Position numbers and translations under genes: made by a program
Notes under the pieces: model-generated
What the model was told of the DNA's origin: nothing
Database searches by the model: none
Seen by the model: the letters and a program-made list of their open reading frames with translations, nothing else
Source: Paraclostridium tenue
GTDB taxonomy: Bacteria; Bacillota; Clostridia; Peptostreptococcales; Peptostreptococcaceae
Length of the DNA stretch: 64,000 bases
Direction: 5' to 3'
Assembly (NCBI RefSeq): GCF_015668515.1
Contig: NZ_JADPFO010000002.1
Coordinates: forward strand, 128,992 to 192,991
Shown: positions 27,188 through 37,732 of the stretch, piece after piece
How the letters are laid out: every line of letters begins with the position of its first letter
Position numbering within the stretch: position 1 is the first letter of the stretch

Positions 27188-27736
27188 ATGTTTAAGAATT
27201 TTAAAGAAGAAGATAAGAAAAAGATATATAGTTTAGCTGCTTTATCATTTGTATGTATTATAGGGTTAGTTATTTTTTCTAAGGATTTTGAAGTAGAAAG
27301 TAATAAAAATAAATTAACTGAAAGTGAAAATACAAAAATTAAGGAAACTCAAACTAAGGAAGAGGATGATTTAGAAAGTAAGCTAGAAAATATATTATCT
27401 CAAATAGAAGGAGCTGGAGAAGTTAAAGCAATGATAACATTTAAGGCAGGGGAACAAATAGAACCAGCATTTAACTCAAATTCTACAAAGGAAGAAACGA
27501 CAGAAAAAGATTCTCAAGGTGGAGAAAGAACTGTTACTACATCAAGTGAAAATAAAACCATGATAACATCAAGTGAAAATAAACCAGTAGTACTAAAAAC
27601 ATCAGAACCAGAGATAAAGGGAGTTTTAGTAGTTTCAAGTGGAGCAAATGATCCAATTGTAAAAGAAAAATTATATTCTGCAGTACAAACAGCACTTCAA
27701 ATTTCAGGTCATCAGGTACAAATTTACTCAAAATAA
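27188..27736 (+). CDS. spoIIIAG: SpoIIIAG
   Basis: 182 residues: one N-terminal membrane helix (about 14-31), a charged linker, and a C-terminal ring-building domain with IEGAGEVKAMITF and IKGVLVVSSGA. In B. subtilis SpoIIIAG forms a large ring in the intermembrane space. The linker contains two near-identical copies of TSSENK. Confidence 0.94.
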   Translation: MFKNFKEEDKKKIYSLAALSFVCIIGLVIFSKDFEVESNKNKLTESENTKIKETQTKEEDDLESKLENILSQIEGAGEVKAMITFKAGEQIEPAFNSNSTKEETTEKDSQGGERTVTTSSENKTMITSSENKPVVLKTSEPEIKGVLVVSSGANDPIVKEKLYSAVQTALQISGHQVQIYSK

Positions 27737-27811
27737 AAAAAATAATCATAATAGTAAAGCTCGTACATATAAATATTACAAGAAAATAAATTTTAATTAG
27801 GGGGAGTACAA

Positions 27812-28447
27812 ATGAAGTTTAATAAGAATGTATTTAGAAGCAGAGGGTTTGTTGTAATGACGTTAACATTAATGTTAGTAGTAGTTGGAACAGTAAACTA
27901 TAATTTAAGTAAGAAATCGGTTTTACAGGCATCTAAAGAGATGGAAATGTATGAAAATCAACAACTTGCAAAAAATAATGATAAAAAAGAAGCTAAAGTA
28001 GTAGATAGTAAAGAAACTGTAGTTAATGAAAAAGCAAAAGAAACTAGTAATAAAATAAAAACTCAAATAACTTCTGATAAAAATATGAAAAAGGCATCAT
28101 ATGCAGTTGATATGAAAATGAATAGAGAAAAACAAAGAAATGAATTAACAGAAGATTTAAATGAAATAATAAATAATCCTTCTACAGCAGAAGAAACAAG
28201 AAAACAAGCATCAAATATGAAATTACAACTTGTTAAGGATCAAGAGATGGAACTTAAGATAGAAGATTTATTAGGAGCTAAAGGATTTTCAAATTCATTA
28301 GTTTACATAAGTAATGATACTGTTAATGTAGTTGTTAATGAAGAGAAATTAAATAAGCAAGATGCAACTAAAATATTTGATTTAGTAGTAAACGAATCAA
28401 ATGTAAAGCATGAAAATATTAAACTTATGAATAATAAATTAAAATAA
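27812..28447 (+). CDS. spoIIIAH: SpoIIIAH
   Basis: 211 residues: a single N-terminal membrane helix (about 13-30), a coiled charged stretch, and the C-terminal ring-building domain (LGAKGFSNSLVYIS) that binds SpoIIQ across the intermembrane space. GGGGGAG precedes the ATG, and 75 bases separate it from spoIIIAG. Last gene of the operon. Confidence 0.94.
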   Translation: MKFNKNVFRSRGFVVMTLTLMLVVVGTVNYNLSKKSVLQASKEMEMYENQQLAKNNDKKEAKVVDSKETVVNEKAKETSNKIKTQITSDKNMKKASYAVDMKMNREKQRNELTEDLNEIINNPSTAEETRKQASNMKLQLVKDQEMELKIEDLLGAKGFSNSLVYISNDTVNVVVNEEKLNKQDATKIFDLVVNESNVKHENIKLMNNKLK

Positions 28448-28450
28448 GTA

Positions 28451-28481
28451 TAAAAGCCTCAGCTATACTGGGGCGTTTTTT
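28451..28481 (+). terminator. terminator after the spoIIIA operon
   Basis: Imperfect stem AAAAGCCTCAG / CTGGGGCGTTTT (one G-U pair, one bulge) followed by a T run. Confidence 0.75.
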
Positions 28482-28546
28482 GTTGCAAAGTAAATTACTA
28501 TTTGGTATTATTATATAATAAAATAGTTAATATAGGGATGTGATAT

Positions 28547-28897
28547 ATGATGGAAAATAATAACTTTGGTCAAGTTAAGATATCAAATGATGTCATCGCT
28601 ACTATAGCAGGACTTGCAGCTATAGAAGTAGAAGGAGTAGAAACTACATCGACTTTCACAGATAAATTACTAAAGAACAATGGAGTTAAGATACAAATAG
28701 AGGAAGATGAAGTTATCTTAGATGTAATGATAATAATTGATTATGGAATATCTATACCTGATATAGCTTTTAAAGTACAAGAAAATGTAAAAAACACAGT
28801 TGAAACAATGACTGGATTAAAAGTTTCTCAAGTTAATATACATGTTCAAGGAATCAACTTTAAAAAAGATAAAGTTGAAAAGACAGAAACAAAGTAA
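28547..28897 (+). CDS. yqhY: Asp23/Gls24-family protein (YqhY type)
   Basis: 116 residues. The C-terminal signature KVSQVNIHVQGI matches the YloU paralog at 5497. In B. subtilis yqhY lies at the same place and is linked genetically to acetyl-CoA carboxylase, loss being poorly tolerated; whether that applies here is unknown. The protein ends in a lysine/glutamate tail. It is followed by its own terminator. Confidence 0.92.
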   Translation: MMENNNFGQVKISNDVIATIAGLAAIEVEGVETTSTFTDKLLKNNGVKIQIEEDEVILDVMIIIDYGISIPDIAFKVQENVKNTVETMTGLKVSQVNIHVQGINFKKDKVEKTETK

Positions 28898-28919
28898 GCA
28901 TCTACTATAAGTTAATATG

Positions 28920-28947
28920 ACCCTCTGAAAATCAGAGGGTTTTTTTA
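28920..28947 (+). terminator. intrinsic terminator after yqhY
   Basis: Nine-bp perfect stem ACCCTCTGA / TCAGAGGGT with a 3-base loop and eight T residues. Confidence 0.9.
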
Positions 28948-28990
28948 TGACTAAATATGTATATAATAAATTCAAAGGAGGAAGCAGCAA

Positions 28991-29497
28991 ATGAAAAAAG
29001 CAAAGATGATAACAACGAGAGAGTATATGATGAAATTTATATACCAAATAGACATAAATAAAGAGGATTTAGAAGATATAAACTCTAAATTAGATGATTT
29101 TTTAAATAATAACTTTGAATATATAAAGAACAGATATGAGGAATTAAAATTACAATTTTCAGATGAAGCTAATGTTGAATTAAGTGAAACTAAGTTAGAT
29201 GAAATAATAGATATAAATTATGCTAATGAAGTAGCTCAAAATATAAAAGAACATAAAGATCATATAGATGAATTAATAAACAAATATGCTAAAAATTGGA
29301 CTATAAATAGAATGGCTAAAGTAGATTTAGCTATACTTAGACTTGCAGTATGTGAAATACTATACGTTTCAAATGTACCTACTAAAGTTTCTATAAACGA
29401 AGCAATAGAGATATCTAAACTTTACTGTGATGATAAATCTCCTAAATTTATAAATGGTATATTAGGAAGTATAGCAAGTGAATCTTCACAAAAATAA
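28991..29497 (+). CDS. nusB: transcription antitermination factor NusB
   Basis: Binds boxA RNA with NusE in rRNA antitermination. C-terminal helices with [20 protein letters not shown] and [14 protein letters not shown] are diagnostic. At 168 residues it is about 35 longer than B. subtilis NusB; the extra length lies in the acidic middle (about 35-75). The 3' end overlaps the next gene by 20 bases. Confidence 0.95.
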   Translation: MKKAKMITTREYMMKFIYQIDINKEDLEDINSKLDDFLNNNFEYIKNRYEELKLQFSDEANVELSETKLDEIIDINYANEVAQNIKEHKDHIDELINKYAKNWTINRMAKVDLAILRLAVCEILYVSNVPTKVSINEAIEISKLYCDDKSPKFINGILGSIASESSQK

Positions 29498-30443
29498 AAA
29501 TATAATAATAGGAATAGATACTAGCTGCTATACGACTTCTATAGCAGCTATATCTTTAGATAAGAATATAGTATTTAATAAAAAGATAATGCTAAAGGTA
29601 GGTAAAGAATGTAAGGGTCTTAGACAAAGTGAAATGGTATTTCAACATGTGAATAATTTAGGTAGTTTAAGTGAGAAAATAGAAAAATTAATGACTCAAT
29701 ATAATGTAGTTGCTATATGTGCATCAGAAAAACCACGACCAGTTAAAGATTCATATATGCCTGCATTTACAGTTGGATATAACTTTGCAAAGCTATTTAG
29801 TAGTATGAATAATATAAGCCTATACAAAACAACACATCAAGAAAATCATATATATGCTAGTTTACATACTAATGAATTAAAGAATAATAAATTTATATCT
29901 GTTCATATGTCAGGAGGAACAACCGAAATACTATTAGTTGAAAATGTTAAAAATGATTTAAAAATAGAAATAGTAGGAGGTAGTAAAGATATAAGTTTTG
30001 GCCAGCTTATTGATAGACTTGGTGTTGAGTTAGGATATGATTTTCCATGTGGAAAAAATATAGATGAAAATGCTTTAGATTGTAAAGAAAATATAAAAGT
30101 AGGGCTTAAAACATCTGTGAAAGATGGATATATGAATTTATCTGGAATTGAAAATCAGGTAAATAAATATGCAAAAGAGTATGATGAAATCTATTTATCA
30201 AAGTTATTAATGGACTCAATAGTTAGAAGTTTATATAAATCACTTAAATATATATGCAACAAATATAATATAAATGAAGTAGTATTTGCAGGTGGTGTAG
30301 CATCGAGTAAATATATAAGAAAGAATCTAAATGAAAAGTTATATAAAGATAAAATAAAATGTTATTTTACAGAAAGTGAGTATAGTACTGATAATGCAGT
30401 TGGGTGTGCAAAGATAGGATTAAATAAATTTATAGGAGAATAG
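29478..30443 (+). CDS. TsaD/Kae1-like protein, divergent paralog
   Basis: 321-residue protein of the ASKHA-fold TsaD/Kae1 family, which makes the t6A modification of tRNA. Kept features are GIDTSCYTT at the start, the metal-binding THQENH (His120, His124), [18 protein letters not shown] and a metal Asp in STDNAVG (about 305). The usual DDAxGEAxDK segment is replaced by [11 protein letters not shown]. It is therefore probably a paralog, not the main TsaD, of unknown substrate. The GTG start at 29478 overlaps nusB and has only a weak GGAAG site, so the start is uncertain. It occupies the slot of folD in B. subtilis. Confidence 0.82.
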   Translation: MNLHKNKNIIIGIDTSCYTTSIAAISLDKNIVFNKKIMLKVGKECKGLRQSEMVFQHVNNLGSLSEKIEKLMTQYNVVAICASEKPRPVKDSYMPAFTVGYNFAKLFSSMNNISLYKTTHQENHIYASLHTNELKNNKFISVHMSGGTTEILLVENVKNDLKIEIVGGSKDISFGQLIDRLGVELGYDFPCGKNIDENALDCKENIKVGLKTSVKDGYMNLSGIENQVNKYAKEYDEIYLSKLLMDSIVRSLYKSLKYICNKYNINEVVFAGGVASSKYIRKNLNEKLYKDKIKCYFTESEYSTDNAVGCAKIGLNKFIGE

Positions 30444-30445
30444 AG

Positions 30446-31651
30446 ATGAAATTAAGAGCTTTAGATGTCAGTGAAGTTAATTCATATATAAAAAGAATCT
30501 TAAGTAATGATGCTATTTTATTTAACCTAAAAGTAAAAGGTGAAATTTCAAACTTTAAAATTCATAGTAGTAAGAATGTATATTTAACGCTAAAAGATAG
30601 TTCATCTAAAATAAATTGTGTAATATTTAAAAATAATTACGATGAAAGTCTAAAATTAGAAGATGGAGTTAAAGTAATTGCTAATGGATATATATCCGTT
30701 TATGAAAGAGATGGGTCATATCAATTATATATAGATTCGATAGAAATTGATGGATTAGGAAATTTATATTTAGAGTTTAATAAGTTAAAAGAAAAATTAA
30801 GCAAAGAAGGTTTATTTGATATTAAATATAAAAAACCTATACCAATGATTCCTAAAAATATAGGAGTAGTTACATCTGATACTGGAGCTGTAATAAAAGA
30901 CATAATAAATGTAATAAAACGTAGATATCCTAAAGTTAATATAAAATTGTATCCTGTATCTGTTCAAGGAAAAAAATCATCAATAGAGATATGTGAAGGA
31001 ATTAAATTTTTTAATAATGCTAATAATGTAGATACAATAATAATTGGCAGAGGCGGAGGTTCTATAGAAGAATTGTGGTCTTTTAATGAAGAAATAGTAG
31101 CTAGGGAAATTTTCAACTCTGATATACCTATAATTTCAGCAGTTGGGCATGAAACTGACTTTACGATAGCAGATTTTGTTGCAGACATGAGAGCTCCAAC
31201 ACCATCTGCTGCTGCAGAAATAGCTACTCCAAAATTAGATGAATTGTTATATAAACTAGAAAATATAAAAAATAGAATGGATAATTCAATTGTAAACCAA
31301 TCAAAATTGGATAAAAATAAATTAGATAGTACTTTTGATAAGATAAATACCATTGTTGGTTCTTATATAATAAGAGATAAAATTATACAAATAGATATAA
31401 TATATGATAAAATAACTAATAAGATTAAAGATACAATAGATTTAAGAAAAAAAGATTTAAATACTAGTGCTACGGTACTTAATAGTTTAAGCCCATTATC
31501 AACTTTGGATAGAGGATATAGTATTTTACAAAAAAATAAAAAGTTAGTAAATAGTGTAGATGAATTAGATAAAAGAGATTTGATAGAAATTACTTTAAGA
31601 GACGGAAAAGTAGACTGTATTGTAGAAAAAATAAAATTTAAAGAGGTATAA
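30446..31651 (+). CDS. xseA: exodeoxyribonuclease VII large subunit
   Basis: Catalytic subunit of the single-strand-specific exonuclease VII. N-terminal OB-fold ([22 protein letters not shown]), the core with [30 protein letters not shown] and [11 protein letters not shown], then a long coiled coil and a C-terminal DRGYSIL segment. 401 residues. It ends two bases before xseB. Confidence 0.97.
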   Translation: MKLRALDVSEVNSYIKRILSNDAILFNLKVKGEISNFKIHSSKNVYLTLKDSSSKINCVIFKNNYDESLKLEDGVKVIANGYISVYERDGSYQLYIDSIEIDGLGNLYLEFNKLKEKLSKEGLFDIKYKKPIPMIPKNIGVVTSDTGAVIKDIINVIKRRYPKVNIKLYPVSVQGKKSSIEICEGIKFFNNANNVDTIIIGRGGGSIEELWSFNEEIVAREIFNSDIPIISAVGHETDFTIADFVADMRAPTPSAAAEIATPKLDELLYKLENIKNRMDNSIVNQSKLDKNKLDSTFDKINTIVGSYIIRDKIIQIDIIYDKITNKIKDTIDLRKKDLNTSATVLNSLSPLSTLDRGYSILQKNKKLVNSVDELDKRDLIEITLRDGKVDCIVEKIKFKEV

Positions 31652-31653
31652 AA

Positions 31654-31869
31654 ATGAATTTATCTTATGAAGAGGCATATAAAAATTTAGAAGATATTTT
31701 GCTTAAGTTAGAATCAGGAAATACTAGTTTAGATGAATCGCTTAGCTTATATGAAGAGGGAATAAAGCTTTATAGACATTGTAATAAATTGTTAGAGGAA
31801 GCTACTCTAAAAATAAATAAATTCGATAAAGATGGTAAGGAGATACCTTTTAGCATAGAGGAGGAATAG
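31654..31869 (+). CDS. xseB: exodeoxyribonuclease VII small subunit
   Basis: 71-residue two-helix protein with the family pattern [13 protein letters not shown] and [18 protein letters not shown]. It binds XseA in multiple copies. The stop is two bases before ispA, so translation is coupled. Confidence 0.96.
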   Translation: MNLSYEEAYKNLEDILLKLESGNTSLDESLSLYEEGIKLYRHCNKLLEEATLKINKFDKDGKEIPFSIEEE

Positions 31870-31871
31870 CT

Positions 31872-32759
31872 ATGAATTTTAAGGATGAGTTAAAAAGTAG
31901 AGTTAATAATGTAGAAATATTATTAAATGAATATATGCCAAAGGAAGAAGGATATCAAAAAACTATATTTGAAGCTATGAATTATAGTTTAAGTGCAGGT
32001 GGAAAAAGATTAAGACCAATTCTTACATTAGAAGCTTGTAAATTAGTTGGGGGAAATGAAAAAGATGCAATACCATTTGCGGCAGCGATAGAAATGATAC
32101 ATACATATTCACTTATACATGATGATTTACCAGCACTTGATAATGATGATTTAAGAAGAGGAAGAAAGACAAATCACAAAGTATATGGGGAAGCAATGGC
32201 TATACTTGCAGGAGATGGGCTTTTAAATTATGCTTATGAAATAATGCTTAAAGAATCTATAAGAAAAGATGATTCAAATAAATATTTAAAAGCGATAAAT
32301 GAAATTGCCAAAGCATCAGGCATATATGGAATGATAGGTGGACAAGTTGTTGATATTGAAAGTGAAGGAAAGTCAATATCTATGGATAAATTAGATTTTA
32401 TACATATGAATAAGACAGCAGCAATAATAATTGGATGTATGAGAGCTGGTGCTATAATAGGTGGGGCTAGTGAAATTCAATTAGAGAATATAACTAAATA
32501 TGCAAAAAACATAGGATTATCATTCCAAATAGTAGATGATATATTAGACGTAGTTGGAGATGAAGCTAAACTTGGCAAAAAAGTGGGTAGTGATATAGAT
32601 AATGAAAAATCTACATATCCATCATTAATAGGACTTGATAAATCTAAAGAAATTGCAAAAAATTTAATAGAAGAAGCTAAGTTAAGTATTAGTAATATTG
32701 ATAAAGATAGTGAATTTTTAAATTCATTAGCAGATTATATAGTGGATAGAGAGTATTAA
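31872..32759 (+). CDS. ispA: farnesyl/geranyl diphosphate synthase (IspA type)
   Basis: Short-chain trans-prenyltransferase. First aspartate-rich motif DDLPALDNDD near residue 82, GGKRLRP near 44, and second motif DDILD near 221. 295 residues. In the xseA-xseB-ispA-dxs block it sits near dxs in the same pathway. Confidence 0.95.
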   Translation: MNFKDELKSRVNNVEILLNEYMPKEEGYQKTIFEAMNYSLSAGGKRLRPILTLEACKLVGGNEKDAIPFAAAIEMIHTYSLIHDDLPALDNDDLRRGRKTNHKVYGEAMAILAGDGLLNYAYEIMLKESIRKDDSNKYLKAINEIAKASGIYGMIGGQVVDIESEGKSISMDKLDFIHMNKTAAIIIGCMRAGAIIGGASEIQLENITKYAKNIGLSFQIVDDILDVVGDEAKLGKKVGSDIDNEKSTYPSLIGLDKSKEIAKNLIEEAKLSISNIDKDSEFLNSLADYIVDREY

Positions 32760-32768
32760 GGAGGAAAA

Positions 32769-33206
32769 ATGAGCTTTATTTCAGAAATTTTTAGCAACAA
32801 AGTATTGGGGATAAGTATGTTTGCTTGTTTTTTAGCACAATTTTTTAAAGTGTTTACTGGAGAGGAAAAAAGAATACAAATATCTAGGATTTTTACTTCA
32901 GGAGGCATGCCAAGTTCTCATAGTTCTTTTGTAACTTCGCTATCTACTTTAGTTGGTATGGATTTTGGGTTTGATTCAATTGAATTTGCAGTAGTTGCTG
33001 TATTTTCTATGATAATAATGTATGATGCATCTGGAGTTAGACGTGCAGTTGGAAAACAAGCAGTTATATTAAATAAAATAGTAGATGACTTACATCATAA
33101 AAAACATATAGAACATAAAAGGTTAAAGGAGTTAGTAGGTCATACTCCCATAGAAGTTTTCTTTGGAGCTATTTTAGGAATTATTACAGCCTTAATATTT
33201 AGTTAA
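32769..33206 (+). CDS. divergent PAP2-family membrane phosphatase (YuiD type)
   Basis: 145-residue membrane protein of the divergent PAP2 (DUF212) family. PSSHSSFVTSL carries the conserved catalytic-type histidine, followed by DASGVRRAVGKQA and GHTPIEVFFGAILG, which serve as the other phosphatase motifs. Likely substrates are prenyl or lipid phosphates, which would suit its place between ispA and dxs; that is inference. Confidence 0.9.
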   Translation: MSFISEIFSNKVLGISMFACFLAQFFKVFTGEEKRIQISRIFTSGGMPSSHSSFVTSLSTLVGMDFGFDSIEFAVVAVFSMIIMYDASGVRRAVGKQAVILNKIVDDLHHKKHIEHKRLKELVGHTPIEVFFGAILGIITALIFS

Positions 33207-33247
33207 TATTTGTTAAGGTAAAACTAATTAGATAAAGGTGAGAAACA

Positions 33248-35110
33248 ATGTATAATTATTTAGATAATGTAAATTCTCCTAAAGATATAAAAAATATGAA
33301 CACTAAAGAGTTAGATTTATTAGCTAAAGATATCAGAAAATTTTTAGTTAGATCAGTTTCAAACACAGGAGGACATTTAGCATCAAACTTAGGTGTTGTA
33401 GAACTTACACTAGCTTTACATAAAGTATTTGATAGTCCTAAGGACAAATTTATATGGGATGTAGGGCATCAAGCTTATGTTCACAAAATACTAACTGGAA
33501 GAAAAGATCAATTTAATACATTAAGACAATTTAATGGGTTAAGTGGATTTCCAAAGGAGAGTGAAAGTGAACATGATACATTTGATACAGGTCACAGTAG
33601 TACATCTATTTCTGTAGGAACTGGGATTGCTTGTGCTAGAGATATAAAAGGAGAAGATTTCTCCGTTGTATCTATAATTGGAGATGGATCTATAACAGGA
33701 GGTATGGCTTTAGAAGCGCTCAATCATTTAGGATATATAAATACCAATATGATAGTTATTCTTAATGATAATGAAATGTCTATAGATGAAAATGTTGGAG
33801 GAATGTCTAAACATTTATCTTCAATAATCAAAAATTCTACCGTAAATAAGATTAAAGACGAGGTCGAAAAAATATTGAATGTGGCACCTGGAGGAAATAT
33901 AATATCTAAAACAGCAAGTAAAGTAAAAGATAGTATAAAAGGTAAATTCTCTTTACAAGAATGTGCTCTTTTTGATTCCTTAGGAGTAAATTATTTAGGA
34001 CCAATTGATGGACATAATATAGACGAAATAATAAAAGCTTTAGAAAAAGCTAAAATGCAGGATGGACCTATATTATTACATGTTATAACTAAAAAAGGTA
34101 AAGGCTATAAGTTTGCAGAGGAAAAACCACATAAATATCATGGTGTTTCTAAGTTTGATATAAAAACAGGACTAAAACCATCATCAACAAAAAGCATATC
34201 AGCTGTTGTAGGTGATAAACTAGTTGATTTAGCAACTAAAGATGATAAGGTAGTAGCTATAACTGCTGCAATGCCATCAGGAACAGGTCTTAATAAATTT
34301 AGTGAAGTATATCCTAATAGATATTATGATGTTGGTATAGCAGAACAACATGCTGTAACTTTTAGTTGTGGCTTAGCCAAAGCTGGAATGAAACCATATT
34401 TTGCTGTATATTCATCATTTTTACAAAGAGCCTATGACCAAATAATTCATGATATGGCTATAACTAAAAAAGATGTTAAATTACTTATAGATAGAGCAGG
34501 ACTTGTAGGTAATGATGGAGAAACTCATCATGGAATATTTGATTTAAGTTATTTAAATAGTATTCCTAACATGGTTGTTATGGCTCCTAAAGATACTAAA
34601 GAACTTGAATTAATGATGGATTTATCTTTAGATATAAAAGGGCCTATGGCAATTAGATATCCAAGAGGAAATAGCTACTTTGTTGATAGAGGAAGTTATA
34701 AACCTATAAAACTTGGCGAATATGAGATATTAAATCAAGGGAAGGATGTACTTATATTAGCTATAGGAAATATGGTCAAACAAGCTATAGATGCTATAGA
34801 TATATTAAATGAAAAAAATATAAATCCAACACTTGTAAATGCAAGATTTTTAAAACCAATAGATGAAAATTTAATAAGTGAATTATTAAAAAATCATAAG
34901 TATGTTGTAACAGTAGAAGATAATGTTATTACAGGTGGATTTGGAAGTAGAATAAATAAATTTTTAATAGATAATAAATTTGACAATAATATTGTTAATA
35001 TGGGTATAGATGATGAGTTTATTCATCATGGAGATGTTAATACTTTATATAAACAATGTAAAATCTCATCTGAATGTATTGCTGAAAAAGTTGAGAGTTT
35101 GTTAAGATAG
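33248..35110 (+). CDS. dxs: 1-deoxy-D-xylulose-5-phosphate synthase
   Basis: Thiamine diphosphate enzyme that joins pyruvate and glyceraldehyde 3-phosphate, the first step of the MEP isoprenoid pathway. Motifs: [23 protein letters not shown], the ThDP-binding [27 protein letters not shown] and [15 protein letters not shown]. 620 residues, standard length. GGTGAGAAAC precedes the ATG. Confidence 0.97.
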   Translation: MYNYLDNVNSPKDIKNMNTKELDLLAKDIRKFLVRSVSNTGGHLASNLGVVELTLALHKVFDSPKDKFIWDVGHQAYVHKILTGRKDQFNTLRQFNGLSGFPKESESEHDTFDTGHSSTSISVGTGIACARDIKGEDFSVVSIIGDGSITGGMALEALNHLGYINTNMIVILNDNEMSIDENVGGMSKHLSSIIKNSTVNKIKDEVEKILNVAPGGNIISKTASKVKDSIKGKFSLQECALFDSLGVNYLGPIDGHNIDEIIKALEKAKMQDGPILLHVITKKGKGYKFAEEKPHKYHGVSKFDIKTGLKPSSTKSISAVVGDKLVDLATKDDKVVAITAAMPSGTGLNKFSEVYPNRYYDVGIAEQHAVTFSCGLAKAGMKPYFAVYSSFLQRAYDQIIHDMAITKKDVKLLIDRAGLVGNDGETHHGIFDLSYLNSIPNMVVMAPKDTKELELMMDLSLDIKGPMAIRYPRGNSYFVDRGSYKPIKLGEYEILNQGKDVLILAIGNMVKQAIDAIDILNEKNINPTLVNARFLKPIDENLISELLKNHKYVVTVEDNVITGGFGSRINKFLIDNKFDNNIVNMGIDDEFIHHGDVNTLYKQCKISSECIAEKVESLLR

Positions 35111-35123
35111 AAAGGTAACTTAT

Positions 35124-35933
35124 ATGAAAAAAAGAATAGACATATTACTTGTAGAGCAAGGATTTTTCGAAAGCAGAGAAAGAGCTAAAAAAGCTATCAT
35201 GGCTGGATTAGTTTTTGTAGATAATCAAAGATGTGATAAGGCTGGGTCTGAATTTAAGGAAGAGTGTAATATAGAGGTTAAGGGTAATCCTATACCTTAT
35301 GTTAGTAGAGGTGGATTAAAGTTAGAAAAAGCTATGAAAAACTTTGATATAACTTTAGAAAATAAAGTGTGCTTAGATATAGGAGCATCAACAGGAGGAT
35401 TTACTGATTGTATGCTTCAAAACGGAGCGAAAAAAGTATTTTCAATAGATGTTGGATATGGGCAACTAGCGTGGAAACTTAGACAAGATGAAAGAGTTGT
35501 CTGCATGGAAAGAACTAATATAAGACACGTAACTATAGAAGATACTAAAGAGTTTGGACAATTTGCATCTATAGATGTATCATTTATATCTCTTAAATTA
35601 GTTTTACCAAAAGCAAAAGAGCTATTAGAACCTAATGGACAAATTGTAGCTTTAATAAAGCCTCAATTTGAAGCAGGAAGAGAAAAGGTAGGAAAAAAAG
35701 GTGTTGTTAGAGAAAAGTCTACGCATATAGAAGTTATAGAAAAAATATCTAATTTTGCAGTAGAATCAGGATTTGAAATATTAGGATTAGATTACTCACC
35801 TATAAAAGGTCCAGAAGGTAATATTGAATATCTAATACATTTAAAAAATTCCAATGAAGGATATGAATACAACAAAGAAGAATTTAAGCTGACTATAGAT
35901 AAGGTTGTAGATAATTCTCATAATTTAATGTAA
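35124..35933 (+). CDS. tlyA: TlyA-family rRNA 2'-O-methyltransferase (YqxC)
   Basis: 269 residues: an N-terminal S4 RNA-binding domain (about 3-65, with KAIMAGLVFVDN) followed by an FtsJ-like methyltransferase domain, with SAM motif DIGASTGGFTDCML near 90 and KPQFEAGREKVGKKGVVR. In mycobacteria TlyA methylates 16S and 23S rRNA; many clostridial members are annotated as hemolysin A, for which there is no evidence here. It is directly followed by recN. Confidence 0.93.
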   Translation: MKKRIDILLVEQGFFESRERAKKAIMAGLVFVDNQRCDKAGSEFKEECNIEVKGNPIPYVSRGGLKLEKAMKNFDITLENKVCLDIGASTGGFTDCMLQNGAKKVFSIDVGYGQLAWKLRQDERVVCMERTNIRHVTIEDTKEFGQFASIDVSFISLKLVLPKAKELLEPNGQIVALIKPQFEAGREKVGKKGVVREKSTHIEVIEKISNFAVESGFEILGLDYSPIKGPEGNIEYLIHLKNSNEGYEYNKEEFKLTIDKVVDNSHNLM

Positions 35934-35952
35934 TAAAAGAGGGGGATTTAGA

Positions 35953-37638
35953 TTGATCCTTGAATTATATATGAAAAATTGTGCCTTAGTAGATGAATTA
36001 AGGTTACACATAGATAAAAATTTAAACATACTAACAGGAGAAACAGGTTCAGGAAAATCTATAATTATAGGTGCCCTGGGCCTATGTTTAGGTGGAAAAT
36101 ACGATAGGTCTTTTTTAAGAAAAGGAACAGAAAAAGGGTTAGTAGAAGCAGTATTTGATATAAATAACAATAAGTTAAAAGAAAAGTTATTAGAAAATGG
36201 AATAGATATAGAAGAAGATAACCAAATAATAATAAGTAGAGAAATATTTGATGATGGAAAGAGTGTATCTAGAATAAATGGAAGAAGTGTAAAAGTATCT
36301 TTTTTAAGAGAGATATCTACATATTTAATAGATATACATGGACAGCATCAAAATCAAGTTTTATTCGATAAAGATACACATATAGATTTTTTAGATTTAT
36401 TTGGAGAAGAAAATTTATTTGAATATAAAAATGAATATGAAAGCATATTTAATGAATATAATGAGATTAAAAAAGCTTTAAATTTATTAACAGAAAATAA
36501 AGATGATATGCAAATTCAAAGAGAAATAGATTTAATTAAATTTCAAATAAATGAAATTGAATCAGCTAACTTAAGTAGTAATGAATATGAAGATTTATTA
36601 AAACAAAGAGAAGTATACAGAAATAGTGAAAAAATATATACAAACTTAAATAATGCATACTCAAATTTATACGATGGAAGTATAAATTCTGTAGATCTTA
36701 TATCTAAATCACTAGGAGATTTAAGTTCTATAGCCAAGTATGATGATAGATTAAATGAATATAATGAAACAATAGAAAGAATAATGTATGAACTTCAAGA
36801 TATATCTAGAGATATTAGAAGTTATAAAGACAGTATAGATTTTTCTCCATATGAATTAGATCAAATAGAACAAAGAGTAGATGAAATAAACACATTAAGA
36901 AGAAAGTATGGAGATACTATAGATGAAATTTTAATGTACAAAAATAAAATTTCTACTAGATTAGATGAAATACTTAATAGAGATGAAAAGGTTGAAAAAT
37001 TAAAATCAAAACTTCAGGATATAGAAGTAGTATTAAAATCTAAGGCAGACAAACTAACTGAAAAAAGAAAAGATGTAGCTAAGGACCTCCAAGAAAAATT
37101 ACTATATGAACTTAAAAGTTTAAATATGAAAAATATAGTATTTGAAGTTGCTTTTAATAAAAGTAATTTTAATTTAAAAGGTCAAGATGATATAGAATTT
37201 ATGATTTCTTTTAACTTAGGAGAAGACATTAAGCCTATATACAAAGTAGCTTCTGGAGGAGAAATGTCAAGATTTATGTTAGCTTTTAAAACTATACTAG
37301 CTGATATAGATGAGATAGACACTTTGGTATTTGATGAAATAGATACAGGTATAAGTGGAATAGCAGCACAAATTGTAGGAGAAAAATTATCGGTTATAGC
37401 TAAGAAAAAGCAAATACTTTGTATAACTCATCTTCCTCAAATTGCTGCTAATGCAGACACTCATTATTGTATAGAGAAAAAGACCTCTACAGATAGAACA
37501 TTTACTGTAATAAGTAGATTAAATGATGAAGAACGAAAAAATGAAATAGCTAGACTTATAGCTGGAAGTAATATAACTGAAAAAACAATGGAACATGCTA
37601 GTGAAATAATAGAGCTTGCTAAAAAGGTACCTAATTAG
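35953..37638 (+). CDS. recN: DNA repair protein RecN
   Basis: SMC-like ATPase for double-strand-break repair. Walker A TGETGSGKS near residue 31, long coiled coil through the middle, ABC signature ASGGEMSRFMLA and Walker B LVFDEIDTGISG near the C-terminus. 561 residues. The TTG start at 35953 is backed by GAGGGGGAT. The argR/ahrC gene found before recN in B. subtilis is absent. Confidence 0.97.
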   Translation: MILELYMKNCALVDELRLHIDKNLNILTGETGSGKSIIIGALGLCLGGKYDRSFLRKGTEKGLVEAVFDINNNKLKEKLLENGIDIEEDNQIIISREIFDDGKSVSRINGRSVKVSFLREISTYLIDIHGQHQNQVLFDKDTHIDFLDLFGEENLFEYKNEYESIFNEYNEIKKALNLLTENKDDMQIQREIDLIKFQINEIESANLSSNEYEDLLKQREVYRNSEKIYTNLNNAYSNLYDGSINSVDLISKSLGDLSSIAKYDDRLNEYNETIERIMYELQDISRDIRSYKDSIDFSPYELDQIEQRVDEINTLRRKYGDTIDEILMYKNKISTRLDEILNRDEKVEKLKSKLQDIEVVLKSKADKLTEKRKDVAKDLQEKLLYELKSLNMKNIVFEVAFNKSNFNLKGQDDIEFMISFNLGEDIKPIYKVASGGEMSRFMLAFKTILADIDEIDTLVFDEIDTGISGIAAQIVGEKLSVIAKKKQILCITHLPQIAANADTHYCIEKKTSTDRTFTVISRLNDEERKNEIARLIAGSNITEKTMEHASEIIELAKKVPN

Positions 37639-37651
37639 GTACCTTTTTTAT
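37621..37651 (+). terminator. terminator overlapping the recN stop
   Basis: A 28-base perfect palindrome (AAAAAGGTACCTAA and its complement) runs into T residues. The recN stop codon TAG is inside it. Confidence 0.88.
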
Positions 37652-37732
37652 TTTATATTTGTGATGGATAAAAAAATAGAAAAATTGAAACTATATGTAT
37701 ATGAATATATTAGAAGGGACATGGAATAGAAA

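Noticed and set aside
35124-35933. Hemolysin
   Set aside because: The hemolysin label for TlyA homologs is historical; the S4 plus FtsJ-like domains show an RNA methyltransferase.
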